Translations under genes and position numbers: made by a program
DNA from: Lutraria lutraria
Taxonomy: Eukaryota; Mollusca; Bivalvia; Venerida; Mactridae
Direction of reading: 5' to 3'
NCBI GenBank assembly: GCA_964023205.1
Contig: OZ026838.1
Location: 29,601,843 to 29,665,842 of the forward strand
DNA: 64,000 nt
The notes under the pieces: generated by a model
What the model saw: the letters and a program-made list of their open reading frames with translations, nothing else
Told to the model about the DNA's origin: nothing
Databases searched by the model: none
Shown: positions 38,401-51,255 of the stretch, piece by piece
Position numbering within the stretch: position 1 is the stretch's first letter
Layout of the letters: the number at the start of each line of letters is the position of its first letter

Positions 38401-41400
38401 AATCCGGTCATTGGTTTTATGTTTAATTCATTCTGGATCAACCATCTAAGAAGTTGTATATGATGTTCCTATATCTATCTAAAGAATTTTATTATTAGGA
38501 AATATAATTATTGTACATACATTCATTGGTGGGAAATTATCAAGCGCTTTTACATGTATTTATGTTGGCTACAGTTTAAAACATTTTTTTAAAATCATTG
38601 ATATCAATCTATACCTGGTTGACTTCTTCATTGGCTAATGTGCGTCTTACAGCAGTCAGTGTTTTCTCAGATGGACATTCCATAAGGACCTTGTAAGCAG
38701 CAATCCTAATTTCAGAGTCTTCATTTGTATCTTCAAGTATACTGACCAAGGTTTTGCGCTGTAACCAATTAAATCTCTTATCAATACTTTTAAGTTTTAA
38801 TCATTATTTAAATAATGTCATCTATTCAGGAGTCCTCGTACATCTTTTGTTTTAGAATGTGTTTCTAAAGATATAGTCATTACTACGCACCATAGAGTTT
38901 AAAAACAATTCGCATTTGAATTTTAAAACGTGTGCAGAAATGTACATACACCAAACTATTAAGATATGCTTTGCACACTCCATTAAGATAAAATAACAGT
39001 GTTATTGTCATTTTATTAATCGGTGTAATATGTATGCAGTGAAAGAAATGTGATATTTATAAGTTTTAACTCAAATAAAAAGCTATGTGGCTCACTTGTT
39101 TGGTATGCATTTTCTGAAAGGTCAACCCAGACGTATAATGCACTCTTACATGGAAAAGGTTTATTTTTGTCCACTCCAAAACAGTATGGACAGTAGTTAA
39201 TTAATTATGCATTAACTGAAGACTGAACAAATAAAACTAGAACATAAACTCGTCTACGTACTCTTGAATCACATGGCATTCTTCGGAATGCTTCTATGGC
39301 AGATAATCTGATTTCTATTGGATTTTGTTTCACTCTCATGCAAACTTCAAGCTTTGGAATGGCACTTTTAGCGAAACCGGCATTTCCAATACCTCGGAGA
39401 GCCATCAAAGTCTGTAAAAATATGAAGGTTTATTAGACCTATAGATAGTAATAAAACAGGCCAGAGTGGAACATTGTGAACTGTTGCCGAAATGTATTAA
39501 TATAAAATGTTGTACCTGTACGTTATCTTTGGGTCCTTAATGTTCCTTAAACAGTTTATTACTTTACACCACCGCGCGAGCAGAATGTCGAGAAATTTAA
39601 GTAAATGAAGATAATGATACTAATAACTTATAAAGATAGCAGCACTGGAAATGCAAAATGCACTAACTCGATTTGCCTACTCGTGTTTTTAATGTAAAAA
39701 ACTCACTGCTTGGAAATTGTTGTCCTTGACTTTGCATCCAGTTGCCATCTTGTTAACAAATGTTGAGATGATAGCTTTGACCATTTCGTTGTTTTCACAG
39801 TCACCATTTTGAATACAGTAACTGTGTACCAATGTTCCTACTGATAACATTGCCTTCTCTGAGTTGGTTGGCATATTTATCAATGGCTGTAAAGGCAGTA
39901 AAATGTTTTTGTAAGTTCTTTGTAAAATAACCTTAGCAAAATAATGTATGTCAGCATTTCAATTCTTTTTTCAAAAGACACTTCAGTGAATATTGCTCGT
40001 ACTGACAAGTTCAATATGACTGAAACTCAGTCAAAAGAACATCCATATGTAAGACAAATATTGGAAGAAAAAGAGGTGTTCTCTTAATTCATATTAGTAT
40101 TTACAGTATTAACAAACATGTTTGGTTAAAGTATTAGTGAAAGGTTATAATCCATGTAGATAATGCCTAATAAATACAATCTAAAGAATTAAATCATAAT
40201 ATTTAGTAATCTTAAAATCTTAAGGATGGATACTTCTTTAGATGGTTCAGTTGTAAAATGCACTCATGCATTATACTTAGGGCCATCATATTTATCATAT
40301 TTATGCATGAACAAATAATTATATAATCATCTTTTCATTTTAAACATTTCGGACAGTATTGTCATACCTTTACTGATTTCAGCATATCAACGGTTGGTGT
40401 TTTTATGAATGCAAGAGATGTGAGCCACATGTCAGCCTCTAGGCCAGTAACTGCATTACTGGTGATCAATTCTGTCATCAAACGCAGACTAGCACTGGTA
40501 CCAGCAATTGGTAATGCATCTAAGAAAAATTTGCTGAAAAGTAGGGAAAAAGATATTAGCTAATTAAGCCATCTTAGAACGTTACTGAATTAATGTCAAT
40601 ATAAGTATGCTATGTTCGATGATAGTTATTGGTACCACGCATGTACATCAACGAATATTCAGATAATATTTTCTTCACTCATTGTCTTGTACAACTGAAT
40701 GACTTACGTTGTTCTGTATAGGTTATCAGAGCAGATCTTCTTGTCTTTGAGCATTTTGTAGATGCCAGAAATGGCACTAGAGTCGGCGGTTTTCATTATG
40801 TATACAAGCTCTGTGAAGAGTTTTGGTGTCTCAGGACGCACGCCAGCTTTTGTTTTCTCGCAAATCTCTAGAAGCTTTCGTGTAAGATCTTTTCTATCTT
40901 TGTTCTCCTTGTCTACATCATTCATGTGATCAAACTTCAATGATGCTATGTTCTTGATGGTCGCTATTAAGCAGTGGAAAAGTTTCATAAATAATACAAA
41001 ATAGCATATTTCAATACATAAAATTCACAAGATATCTGTCCGTTATAAATCATTATGTTTTTAATGTTGGATTTCATTGGTTTTCGTATTTCTTTAGTAA
41101 CTGCATTTCATTGTATATAGTGTATCTATGTACAAATATTTGAATTCCATAGAATATCACTAAGCAAATATCAAGCAACGTCACTAATGTTGCTAATCAT
41201 GTTAAACGAAATGAATACATATAAGGATCGGATTCAGTCAAGTAATGACGAGAGCTTACCAGGTCGTTTGGTACCAGAAGAAACCCTAATGAATGTCAAT
41301 GTCTGTTTGTTAGAAGTGACGGCCCCACTATCTGAGTTGGAGAAGGGACGGAACACGTGTTCTTCTTGACAAGTTACAGACTTCAGATAACCATCAGCGT

Positions 41401-44400
41401 TATATATCTCATGTACACAGTTGTGGTCACTTTTTAATAATGGCAATGACTGAATGCTCTAGAATGAATAATATATATTTTAGGGTAAATATTTATTGCA
41501 AAAAACTTCCTTTTGAATCTTTCCAGAAGCACGTAAACTAGTAAATAATCAGTTACATTATTTTGTAAATGATGAAACAACTATCTTGAAAGATTCTTTA
41601 TCATGATCAGTTGATATCTTAGCTTTATGAGTGTCGCTAATACTGTTAAAGCAAACAGCACATTTCTGATGCTTAAACTAGGTTAATAGTGTAATATTCG
41701 AGATACTGTTAAAATCATATAATAGTCTCTGCATATTTATTTTTAAAGCATTAGTAGCTGAGGCAAAATATAAGACCATAAGATCAATAAATCATGGATA
41801 TAAAAATACCATAAGTATTCAATAAAGCCCTTGAATGATAAAGTCAAATACCGATTCAGCAGTGTATGGAACCGCTTGGACAGCTGTATTGTACCCATGA
41901 CGATCTGTACATCCCAGTAAATTCTTCGACTTGCCAACTGTTGTTGTGTAATAACCTTTCTCACGTGTATAATATTCAGTATTACATACACCGGTCACAT
42001 CGGTCTGAAGGGATCAGATAACACAAGAAATATTAATTTAAATAACATTTTAAAAAAGAGAATTTAACTCTCCACAAATCTATACTTTAAAATGCATCAG
42101 TTATAGAGGAGCGCACCGGAGCGTGCTAACATGCTTTGTCGTTTTTATGAGGATCTAAGAAAAACACATGAATACGACCACCAATGCTTCAGCCTGGAGC
42201 GAAAGGCTAATGTAAACATCAAGCTATATATTAATTACATAATAGCCTTACTGGTGCTCTAATATTTTTACCTCAGACACTGTGTTGTTTGTTTTGAAGT
42301 CTTCCATGTTGTTCTGAATTAGGGAAATTATTCCACGTTTTGCGTTCAAGACCCAAGTTGGCTCTTCACCAGTGAGACACAATTGTTCCACATTGCCGTC
42401 TTGGAAAGACAGTCTGATTGGGTTTCTCTCTAGACCATCTTTAAAGTCGCTCAGTACGTCGGTCATTATAGACCCCTCGGGGTCATATTCTTTCAGTTCC
42501 ACATCACCAAGCTACAAAATAAAACATTTGATGAGATTGCCGTCTTCTGTAATTCGATGGTCGATAATCGGTTGAACTATCAGATAAATATTCACATAAG
42601 ATTTGATGAAAATAATTGTCCAGTATTGGCTGAAAGCATTTGTTCACATTTCGATTTCGAATAGGTTTCGATAATGATTAATTGATTGAGTTTTATATAT
42701 TTCTGTTATGGATGCTGTGGGTGGAAGATAAGTTCGCGGTATTTATGAATACATTGTACTGAATAAAAATACAGAAATAGCTGCCAGACATCTTACCCTC
42801 ATTGAAATTTCACATTTTGAAATGATTTCCAGGAGAACAGTAGCTGTCAACTGAATCGATGCGTGTTCTGTCGATGTTCCCTGGACCTCTGTTTTAATGT
42901 TAGAGTCATAACGGTAGGTGTATGTACTACCTGGTTGGTACCCGAACTTGTTACTATCTGAAAGGAGACATTTAATTGAAACAATGAGTGAATCGGAGTT
43001 CTAAAATGGTATTTGCAGAGCTTGAAATTGTATACAGACTACCTGTAAGCTTTTTTATTATAATGGTCTGTAAATTTATTTGTGATCTTAACGTCGAAAA
43101 TTTGATCCCGCTCTTAAAATGATTTCCTCTCTGAGACTTATTGTTGGCATTTTGAAGTTTCAAAAGAAGGTGTGACAATCTGAAATGTCTTAGTTTGTTG
43201 AATTTTGTTATTATAGTCCAACCCAGATAGTAGATATCATAATTTAGACAGTGTTGCTACGATTACCTTAACTTTCATATCGAAATTATACCAATCTCTT
43301 GTGTTGCAATATTTGATGGACAAATTGATAATGTTATCGATGAATTGAATGATGACTGATAATAGGTGACCCAGTCAACGTTTAGATACAACGTTAATTT
43401 GGGGTTAGTAAATATGTACGCCATTCTTCTGTTAATATACCACCTAATCAAAAGTTTTTGAATTACATTTCGTGAACTGATAATATTGGAAAAACGATCA
43501 ACATGACAAGAAGGGTTAACATATTGCATATTAACACCATGTAAATTGGAAATTGTTGGTTTCATATTTGTAATAATACCCACCTGTACATGTTGTTGCG
43601 CATGTCTGCAAGTTCTGGGAGAGTTGAATTGGCCCTGAAATTTATACAAAAATGGTTTATAATTATGATTTAAATCAATTTGACTTTACAAATATTTTAT
43701 ACTTTTAGCATAACATTTTCCCTCTTGTTTTCAACGTAGCACCAACAAACTGGGTCGTTTAGCGATTTTTCCCAACTCAACGACAGAGAAGACCGCGGGC
43801 GTGCGTGTCTAGAGCCACCGACCTGCCTTAAGCTAGCTAGACAGCTGCCTAACAAGCGAAGAGGGCTATATTGATTGCTTGTCATAGAACATTACTACTA
43901 GACAACGGAGCTTCATAACATAATACATGTAATACGAATTTCGTTATAACTTTTCTAATTTTCTAATTCATATAAGAGAATATGTATGATATTAGAAAAT
44001 AATGTTATTCATATTACCACATCCGATACAAATTATAAACTGTGATTTCAGTTTTTTTTATCAATTTCCTGTGCATGATTTCACTTAAGTGCTAAAACTG
44101 ATATGGTCAAAGTTTCTCTATTTGAAACAATTGTTTTCTAGTGGTATTGAAGTATATTTGTGAACATCGTGTGCTTTGATGAAGCGCATGATTAAACCAT
44201 GGGACTGAAAGACGTCTGAAATATAGTTCAATAATAAAAAGACACAGAGGAAATGTCCCTACTTGGTACATAAGTGTTTTTTATGCATCACCATCTTAAA
44301 TTTAAGTTGACGTTAGAATACTTTGACCAACATCTTTGTTGTTCAGCCTACTTTGTTATTGATGATGTACTTTGTAACATACTCTAAGGAGGTTAGTAAG

Positions 44401-45917
44401 TACGACTGTATCAAAGATCATGTGACAGTGTCATGTTACAGTGTATTAGCTAACTTATATCTATAATAAGTACGGTGGTGATTATTTACTTAACGCAGTT
44501 TTTGATAAACAAAATGTATCTAAGTCGTTGACTCAGATAATAAGTTCTTTGTATAAACTGGTACAAAATGATTGCAACTTTTTTAAGTATAGACTATAAA
44601 TAAATAGACGTTGATATTATTTTAAATCATTGTTAACATCAACTAAATTTGCCCCATAAAATAAGTCATGCATCTTGATGTTTAACGTTTTAAGTTAATT
44701 TCAATTTCTCATATGCAAAGTAGGCTAAGTACTACAGAACGTGCCATGTATATGTTAAGTGCGTGATTTGTGTCATCAGAAAGTGTGTAATTATATCTGA
44801 TAATTAATATAATCAACAACTATGATAGATGTTCTAATATTTTAACTTTACTAGGTGCTTCACGTGACACTCCTAATATTGAAATACCAGATCAACACTG
44901 ATTAATATGTGCTCGAACAAATACAATTATCTATTACTTTAATTCATATCACCATTATTTTGAACCATAATCAACATCAATAAACAAGTGACATCAATTT
45001 AATAGATACCATATCATGGCGATGACACGGACTAAATTGTTATGTAGATAGTATATAAATAACACGGTAGGTTTGTCCGAGTGATAAGATAATTATAATA
45101 TCAATTAAGATTTATACAACCACATTTAAAGCTAAGGTCATACTCGTATGCATGGCCTCACAAATGCGCAAAATATACTGTAAAATAAAATAAGTGATTT
45201 TTTTATCATTTCATGTAAAACAATACTTGCGTAGCTGACGTTCTTTTTTGTTTCCCTGTGACAAGAATTCCATTCAAACACAGAAGATTATATTGGCGAT
45301 AATAACACCAGTAATAATACTGAATTTACTGGAGTTACGTATTAAATCAAAAAGCAAATATTCTTGTGAAAATTCAAAAATATACAAGTGATGAAACATT
45401 GACTTATCTTCAAATCAATAATGTATCAATCAATTAATCACAGCTATTTCAGATGACAATTTTTATCATAAAATGACTGTATTAAACTTATCCTACATAA
45501 ATTTTAGACACTCGACTAAACAGATGGTATAATGTGTAAGCTAACAACAAATATATCAACTTAATGCTTGAATATGCAAACAGATAATTATGTTCTACAA
45601 AAATACAGATACAAAACTTTTTTTCAAAATATACTCGTATATATATATATCCTATAATGGATTTTGATCAAAGTATATTAAATAGTGATATATGCAATTT
45701 ACAACCATCCGAAAAGCTTAGCTAATATGTCCATTGGACAAGGCAATGGAGTCCCTTAAGTCGAATATGTGTGCATAAAAAATTTAATGCATTATTGAGG
45801 CTTAATTCATTATACTGATTAGAGAATGATACGAAACTATAAAAACACGAAAAGTAAACACAAACCTGCTTGCGCAATGGCAAACAATGCTCCCACAATA
45901 ATCAAGATACGCTCCAT
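19542..45917 (-). CDS. Apolipophorin/apoB-like large lipid transfer protein, 33 exons, 4530 aa
   Basis: All 33 exons join in phase (13,593 nt): 45917-45866, 43634-43584, 42957-42797, 42511-42272, 42004-41852, 41458-41260, 40963-40708, 40533-40368, 39886-39707, 39411-39262, 38758-38615, 38222-37788, 37543-37377, 37019-36855, 36635-36453, 36184-35926, 35472-35325, 35003-34746, 34386-34129, 33949-33709, 33437-33227, 32769-25195, 24867-24716, 24471-24288, 24042-23877, 23606-23419, 23224-23025, 22682-22613, 22048-21976, 21456-21383, 21054-20715, 20436-20240, 19838-19542. It begins with a signal peptide (MERILIIVGALFAIAQAG). Residues about 40-650 form the LPD_N lipid-transfer module (FGYQPGSTYTYRYDS; QVGSYIWTHLTNL). 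DUF1943- and DUF1081-like beta-sheet regions follow to about 1120. A long amphipathic beta-strand region (1360-3884) sits on one exon, then a helical segment (about 4050-4366) and a C-terminal VWD domain. The family carries lipids in haemolymph. A VWD terminus favours apolipophorin-type over vertebrate apoB. No furin RxxR is obvious; a dibasic DKR site lies at residues 727-729. Confidence 0.93.
22252..22350 (-). repeat. SINE 3' fragment
   Basis: ggggtttaacgtcgcaccaa is the reversed conserved tail of the SINE family seen at 49151-49360. The tRNA head is not recognisable. It lies in the intron between exons 22682-22613 and 22048-21976 of the lipid-carrier gene. Confidence 0.55.
25195..32769 (-). 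other. Giant 7575-nt exon of the lipid carrier
   Basis: One uninterrupted exon (acceptor ttttag before AAAATGTCGATG; donor GGAAAG|GTATGT) encodes residues 1360-3884. The protein is a long series of amphipathic beta-strand units of about 50-60 residues. Each tends to carry a [SG]PF/SPY-type turn, then an H-[DS]-G or H-x-G-x-P turn, and alternating polar/apolar strands (NIKSPYINDVFLNMNH; IRSPFTTGVSIFAEHDGVPT). Few cysteines occur. This is the lipid-embracing beta region known from apoB and apolipophorins. All longer plus-strand reading frames inside it are shadows. Confidence 0.9.
37788..42957 (-). other. LPD_N (vitellogenin-N) module exons of the lipid carrier
   Basis: Exons 3-12 encode residues about 35-729. 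They start with a beta-barrel-like part with cysteines (IISKCEISMR, EQLCLTGEEP, TGVCNTEYY, LLGCTDRHGY). A helical repeat part follows (RKLLEICEKTKAG, WLTSLAFIKTPTVDML, IRLSAIEAFRRMPC, IRIAAYKVLMECPS) and then YIWTHLTNLMETSD. This matches the order barrel, alpha-helical horseshoe and beta-sheets known for large lipid transfer proteins, where the module forms the lipid-loading cavity and contacts MTP-like partners. Confidence 0.85.
43635..45865 (-). other. Intron 1 of the lipid carrier, 2.2 kb
   Basis: Apart from a SINE-like fragment (43722-43875) and a (TA)n tract near 45636-45650, this is AT-rich DNA without recognisable features. As first intron of a highly expressed class of gene it could hold enhancers, but none can be named from sequence. 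Confidence 0.5.
43722..43875 (-). repeat. SINE-like fragment
   Basis: ttgttttcaacgtagcacca is a diverged copy of the conserved SINE tail. Downstream ccgacctgccttaagctagc resembles the body of the copies near 48800 and 49230. It lies in intron 1 of the lipid-carrier gene. Confidence 0.55.
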
Positions 45918-46043
45918 CACGGAGCCAGTCAACAATGATATTTCCCTTATTGTTGGTTTCACACTGATTTCTATTCTAGATCAGAACAAACCAAAGCAGA
46001 AAACACCCTAACCATCTATAAGTGCTAGGTCCAATGTTGAAGT

Positions 46044-46050
46044 TTTTATA
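46044..46050 (-). promoter_or_regulatory. TATA box candidate of lipid-carrier gene
   Basis: TATAAAA on the minus strand lies about 130 bases upstream of the ATG at 45917. A start site near 46015 would give a 5' UTR of about 100 bases. This is positional inference only. Confidence 0.35.
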
Positions 46051-46757
46051 TGTATGGAGATAATTGCGTGCGCAACTAATGTGGATACAAAGTCCAGCTA
46101 ACCTATTTTACATATCTGATTCAGCATCCAGAGTACAAAAAGTGTCAACTGGTCTTCTTTGTTTCACAATCTTTACAAGATATTATGACATTATATATTT
46201 TAACTTGGTTACGAATCAAGGTTAAGCACTTTCGTTTATAGTTTCAATCATATGATTATTATTTAGGATGTTTCTTTCAAAATAAAATATATGTCTAGTT
46301 TTTTACTAATCTTAACTATTTATTTCTGATTGGAATAAAACGTAAATTCTTCCATATGTATTTCGTTTTCAAAAACTTTTAAGTACTCTATGGTCACTTA
46401 TATTATTTACGTAACCTGTTGATTCCAAAAGTTCTTTTTGTCAGCAATGTATACGTTAATTGTTTGTTCGCAATGGTAATTATATGGACAACTCACACGC
46501 TCCATCCAACCGGAGTATGATTACATATATCTTATATCATACTGGTCTGTATAAGAGATTCGTTCGCAGGTTTTGCGCAACTGCCAAATTATGCATGTTA
46601 TATAAAACAAAATATTGCATAATTGGAACATTTACGCATTAACATCAAATAAGTGGGTGGCACCATACAGCAGTTTACATACAGACGCATCTCTGTCATT
46701 CGGAGTTTTGTTTTGAAACTGAAAATACAACGGACTAGTCTGTGTCAGGTACATGTG

Positions 46758-47390
46758 TTTTTAGCTCACCAGAGCACGAATGTGCTCAAAGAGAGTTTTT
46801 GTGATCACTCAGCGTCTATCGTTCGTCGTGAAGTGGCGTCCATATTAACTTAAAACAACATCTCCTCCTACACCGCCAAGCCGATTGCAACCAAACTTTG
46901 CTGGAATGATCCTTGGGTGGTCCTCTTCCAAAGTTCAAAAAAAATAATTTCATTAAAAACTCTAGTTGCTATGGCAACAAATAGATTTTTTTTTTAAATC
47001 TTCTTGTCCGAAACCACTGGGACTAGAGCTGAGATATTTGGTATGTAGCATTGTCTAGTCGACCTCTACCAAGTTTGTTCAAATTATGGCCCCAGGGTCA
47101 AAATTGGCCCCGCCCCGGGGTTTACTCTATTTTATATAGGACAAAAATTAAAAATCTTCTTCTCCGAAACCACAAGGCCTAACCCTAAGATATTTAGTAT
47201 GTAGCATTGTGTAGTGGACCTTTACCAAGTTTGTTCAAATTATTGTCCTATGGTCAAAATTGGCCCGCCCCAGGGGCCAGATGATTTATATAGGTTTATA
47301 TAGGAAAATTAGCTGAGATATTTTGTATGTAATATTGTCTAGCAGACCACTTCCAAATTTGTTCATATTATGGGCCTATGGCATTCTGTA
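46758..47390 (+). repeat. Dispersed repeat with about 130-bp internal units, copy 1
   Basis: Starts ttttagctcaccagagcacg, then gtgctcaaagagagtttttgtgatc. Its interior repeats a unit containing 'gatatttggtatgtagcattgt', 'gacctctaccaagtttgttc' and 'ggtcaaaattggcccc', about 2.5 times. A diverged copy lies in inverted orientation at 61740-62335. Such 'gagcacgaatgtgctc' repeats are common in bivalve DNA; there is no coding capacity. Confidence 0.75.
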
Positions 47391-47773
47391 GATTAAGAAC
47401 ATCAGCTCATAGGTTAGAAATAGAAGCCGGAAGGTAGCACAAGCCTATGCAAACACCACATAATGAACAAAATGTAGGTTATGTAATGTTCTTGAAAATG
47501 AGTTTCATTTTTGGTTTGAGTGTCCCTTATATAATGAAATTCGAAAACTGCATATCAAAAGATATTTCTGGTAGCGTTTCAAACATCATAAAATTTATAG
47601 ATCTGATAAATTCTAAAAATAAAACTATACTAAGAAATCTTGCCATGTATGCTTATAAAGCTTTTAAATTGAGAAACGAAACATTTTATGTAAATTACTA
47701 CACTCTTATGCAACGTTTTATACTCAACGTTTTACGTGAAATTATAATATTACTAGTAGTCTATACTCGCTGA
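47384..47773 (+). pseudogene. LINE reverse-transcriptase 3' end, degenerate
   Basis: One frame reads RLRTSAHRLEIEAGR, stop, HKP. A second frame gives the Cys/His cluster CRLCNVLENEFHFWFEC and PLYNEIRKLHIKRYFW, followed by another stop. A shifted frame then reads IIKFIDLINSKNKTILRNLA. This order (SxHRLxIExGR, then CxxC...H...C, then NKTILRNLA) is typical of the C-terminus of mollusc non-LTR retrotransposon polyproteins. Stops and frameshifts show it is dead. Confidence 0.7.
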
Positions 47774-48691
47774 TCTCTTATACATTTTATATTTGATGAC
47801 TTAATGCAAAGACACTTTATTATATATATTTTAATTTTGGAAGTATTTTTCATGTACTATTTATTCAGTATTGTTGTTCTCATTGAACGTATATGTTTAT
47901 TATCATTATATTTGCAAAAACTTTTGATTTATATCAATATTATCATTGCCATTGATTTATATGTTTAAATTTGTTTAATGTGATGTACATTTGTGTACTA
48001 TGTACTCATGGACTGTAAAGTTCTACGTATTGAAAAATAAACCATGATAATTATATAAGTGTTTTGAGTACTTTTTTACAAATGACATATGAAATGACTA
48101 CTTCTTGAGTTTATTATTATTAATGATATATGGAATTAATTAATATACTCTGAGAAAATTCTTGCAAATAGCTTATGCTATGACTACATTCTGAGCACAT
48201 ACTAATAAATGGCTACAAATTTAGTACATTTTCATAAAGGACATATTACATATTACTATATGCGTATTTTGAAGGGTTTACAAACAAATTGTCAGGATTT
48301 CTTCTGATTGTGTATATATTACAAGTATTTAATTTCAACAATCCCAAAATGTCACACCCTGACTGAAAATAAATATTTTCTGATAAAAAAGAGATATTCA
48401 TTTTCAAATTAGTGACCTTATGAGCTGAATACACACGTTTCTCAATTGTAGGTCAATTAGAATATTGACTTAACTAATATATATGATAACTTAATCGTAC
48501 ATTTGACATCGAATATAAGTTACTGTGATAAGTGTAACATAAAGCTTTATTTTATCGTCCTTTTCCCTTTTATCCCTTATCCGTAACATCTAACACTTGT
48601 CCGTCATATAACAATGGTTATGAAGTAGGCCACAATGTATCAAAACTCTAGATTAAAACCCAATTACCAAAAATGTACATTGAAATAATAA

Positions 48692-48735
<44 letters not shown>
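48692..48735. repeat. (CT)n microsatellite
   Basis: About 21 CT units with one CG interruption, immediately next to a SINE-like segment that starts near 48760. Confidence 0.95.
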
Positions 48736-48736
<1 letters not shown>

Positions 48737-48759
48737 TTCAATTAGTCAAACTTATTTTT

Positions 48760-48960
48760 CATCAGCCAGGATCAGTTGGCAACTCCTCCAGCTTTATCAT
48801 TGGAGACAAACGCCAAGTGCACACTGACCTTCTGTAAGCTAGCTGGACAATTTCCTGAAATGTGACATTTGGAACAGGGTGGGATTCGAACTTATACATT
48901 TATTAGATTAAAACGGTTAAAAGATACCATGGCCAGTAACCATGGCTTGTTAGTACCAAA
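48760..48960 (-). repeat. tRNA-derived SINE, diverged
   Basis: On the minus strand, aagttcgaatcccaccctg is a good B box near the 5' end, and the body shares 'agctagctggacaatttcct' with the copy at 49151-49360. The conserved tail is missing or replaced by the (CT)n tract. Confidence 0.6.
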
Positions 48961-49150
48961 GAAACATGTAACCGTATTACAAACTGCATGTAAATATTAT
49001 TTATTTAACGCAAGTATGGTTCTCTATAAAATGTAAACATTTTTTGGTAGATTTCAGGGTCAATCCATCGTGATCGTCTTTTTTCTGCGGTATATTGATA
49101 TAACAGGTACGTATTGTATCATATGTTTTCTGTTTTTTTTTATTATCTTT

Positions 49151-49360
49151 GGGGTTTAACGTCGCTCTAACAGCCAGGTAAATTTGGCGACTTATCTATC
49201 CCAGATTAACACCTGGGTAGAACTACCGACTCACCGCGAGCCGGTTGGACAACTTCCTCAAATAGATCTTTTTCTTCTGGCCGTGAGAATGATTCCAACT
49301 CACAGTGGTTACGGGCTACTAATATTTAGTCAAGCACTATAACCACTCGAGCAAAGAGGG
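49151..49360 (-). repeat. tRNA-derived SINE, near full length
   Basis: On the minus strand it begins ccctctttgctcgagtggtt (A-box-like tRNA head) with gagttggaatcattctc as the B box. It ends in the conserved gcgacgttaaacccc tail. Same family as 13951-14180. Confidence 0.75.
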
Positions 49361-49372
49361 TATTGGTAACTG

Positions 49373-51250
49373 TTGCATAGAGCAACGTAGATTTCACTCC
49401 TGTTCCCAAATGTTATGACGTAGCGAACAACCTTTCCAACAAAATGCAAGTTCATACATCACGAAGATATTAAGCTGTAACAACTAGATATATCAATATA
49501 TATATATAAGTATCTACTTTTTCACTTAATGTAATTAATCACATGCAAAATTAGGTTGTTTATCGGACATATCTGTCAGTGAACTTTGAGCGATTTTAAC
49601 TATGCCTAGTCCTGTAACAGATATAATGCTTAGGTCATTTCTAATCAGGAAAATGACTTACAAGGTAGTGCAGATAACAAGTAGATAAAATTTTGATAGA
49701 TACACTCACATATTGTTTAATTGTGACGTTATTAATGTATAATTACGTGTCCTTATTGTTATGAAATCAATATTTCAAAGTGTCCACTAATTGAACTATG
49801 TTCATAATGTAAGCAGAAAGTACGCAACTAGTAATTCTTCAATTACCCGATCAGTTTGTCTAAATTGATCACATTAATTAATTGTTTGATGCAACTAGGT
49901 TTTTTTTTAAATTCAGGAATAATTGGTTATTTTTAATATTTTTTATTTATTTTTCATTTGTACTCATTCGTTTCTTACGTGCTATACTAACAAAAATCAA
50001 AGCTCTGAAGATTCTGCTGTGTTCGGAACTACAAAGTAATCGAAAGTTAATATTTTTGTTGGTTGAGGTATTGGGCTTTTGAAAGTTTTTGAAACCGAAC
50101 GATAGTTCGCGCATGAATTGTGATGCAGACCAAACTACAAAGTACTTTTCTACACTCGCCGTGCAATTGTTAAAGTAGTTGCCGTTCATATGCTTTCAGT
50201 AGTCTGATCTATTTTGCCCACCTGATCACCAAAAGTAGTTCAGCAATCAGTTTATATAGTCAGCTTACCTGCCCCTTTGTATGCTCAGCTAATGAAGAAT
50301 GTAACATCTCATACATGAAAAAAATGCTTGAAGAAAATGTTACTCGTTATAAGCATTAAATTAATCGATTACAATTTCCCGATAAACCACTTGTTTTAAA
50401 TATCTGATTGACTCAAAGTTATCATCGCATCGTCCATGAATCCAATGATTTCTATATAATTATGTTTATAATAGAAGCTAGGAACCAGACTAAATTAACA
50501 TATACAGCATGTGAATTGTTAGGTCATCCTTCCTTGAAATGTGTGTACTGATATTAAATATTGTTGTCATCCGAGGCAGAGGATTGTTTAGAATTTTTTA
50601 TCACTGTTTTGTTTTGCTCATTTACGATTTTGCATAGCCGTCTGGTTTTGACTTGAATGCACGTAATATTTGAATTTGTATTCATGCTATTCAATTGAAA
50701 AGTGGAACTATGTCCGTAGGCGGAAGGTTAACGGAAGCTCTTCGGTATGCAGGAAAATTAAAACCGACTGAATGAAATCTACAAGCGTAGAAATATTAAG
50801 ACCATACCGACTTATAGCGAGTCTGCAATTTCTTGTGGCTGTAAAAATTGTTAAGTAAAAATGTACGACAATGTATTCAGATACGGTCGAAATAAAATTA
50901 TATACCGTTCGTGACAAACATTTTACATGTACATTTGTATTTGAATTAGTATACAATAGATATGACTAAATGCGTCATTTATTTAGCTGACCTTTTATTA
51001 ACATTTTAATACCGGATGATATTATTGGACTGCTAGCTAAGTGGTGTTCACACGGTACCATAATGGCAATTTAGGTATTTATTAAAAATCATACTTTTGG
51101 TTTCTACAGTGTTAATTACATCAAAGAGATCTTTTTGAAGACATTTCTTGTTTCAAATAAAATCAAATTTTATCTATTCGTTTTTCATACAAGATAACTG
51201 TATCCTCAACTTTAGTTCCGTGATTCAAAACAAAGCATTAAGAGCACTGT
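49373..51250. other. Gene-free AT-rich stretch
   Basis: Nothing recognised: no exon pairs, no long inverted repeats, only chance short frames. Confidence 0.5.
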
Positions 51251-51255
51251 CAGAA

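Noticed and set aside
45826..46011. Plus-strand frame over the lipid-carrier start
   Set aside because: It overlaps the signal-peptide exon on the opposite strand and has no supporting features.
47447..47773. 108-aa novel protein
   Set aside because: Its neighbouring frames show a LINE polyprotein C-terminus with stops and frameshifts; this open frame is a by-product.
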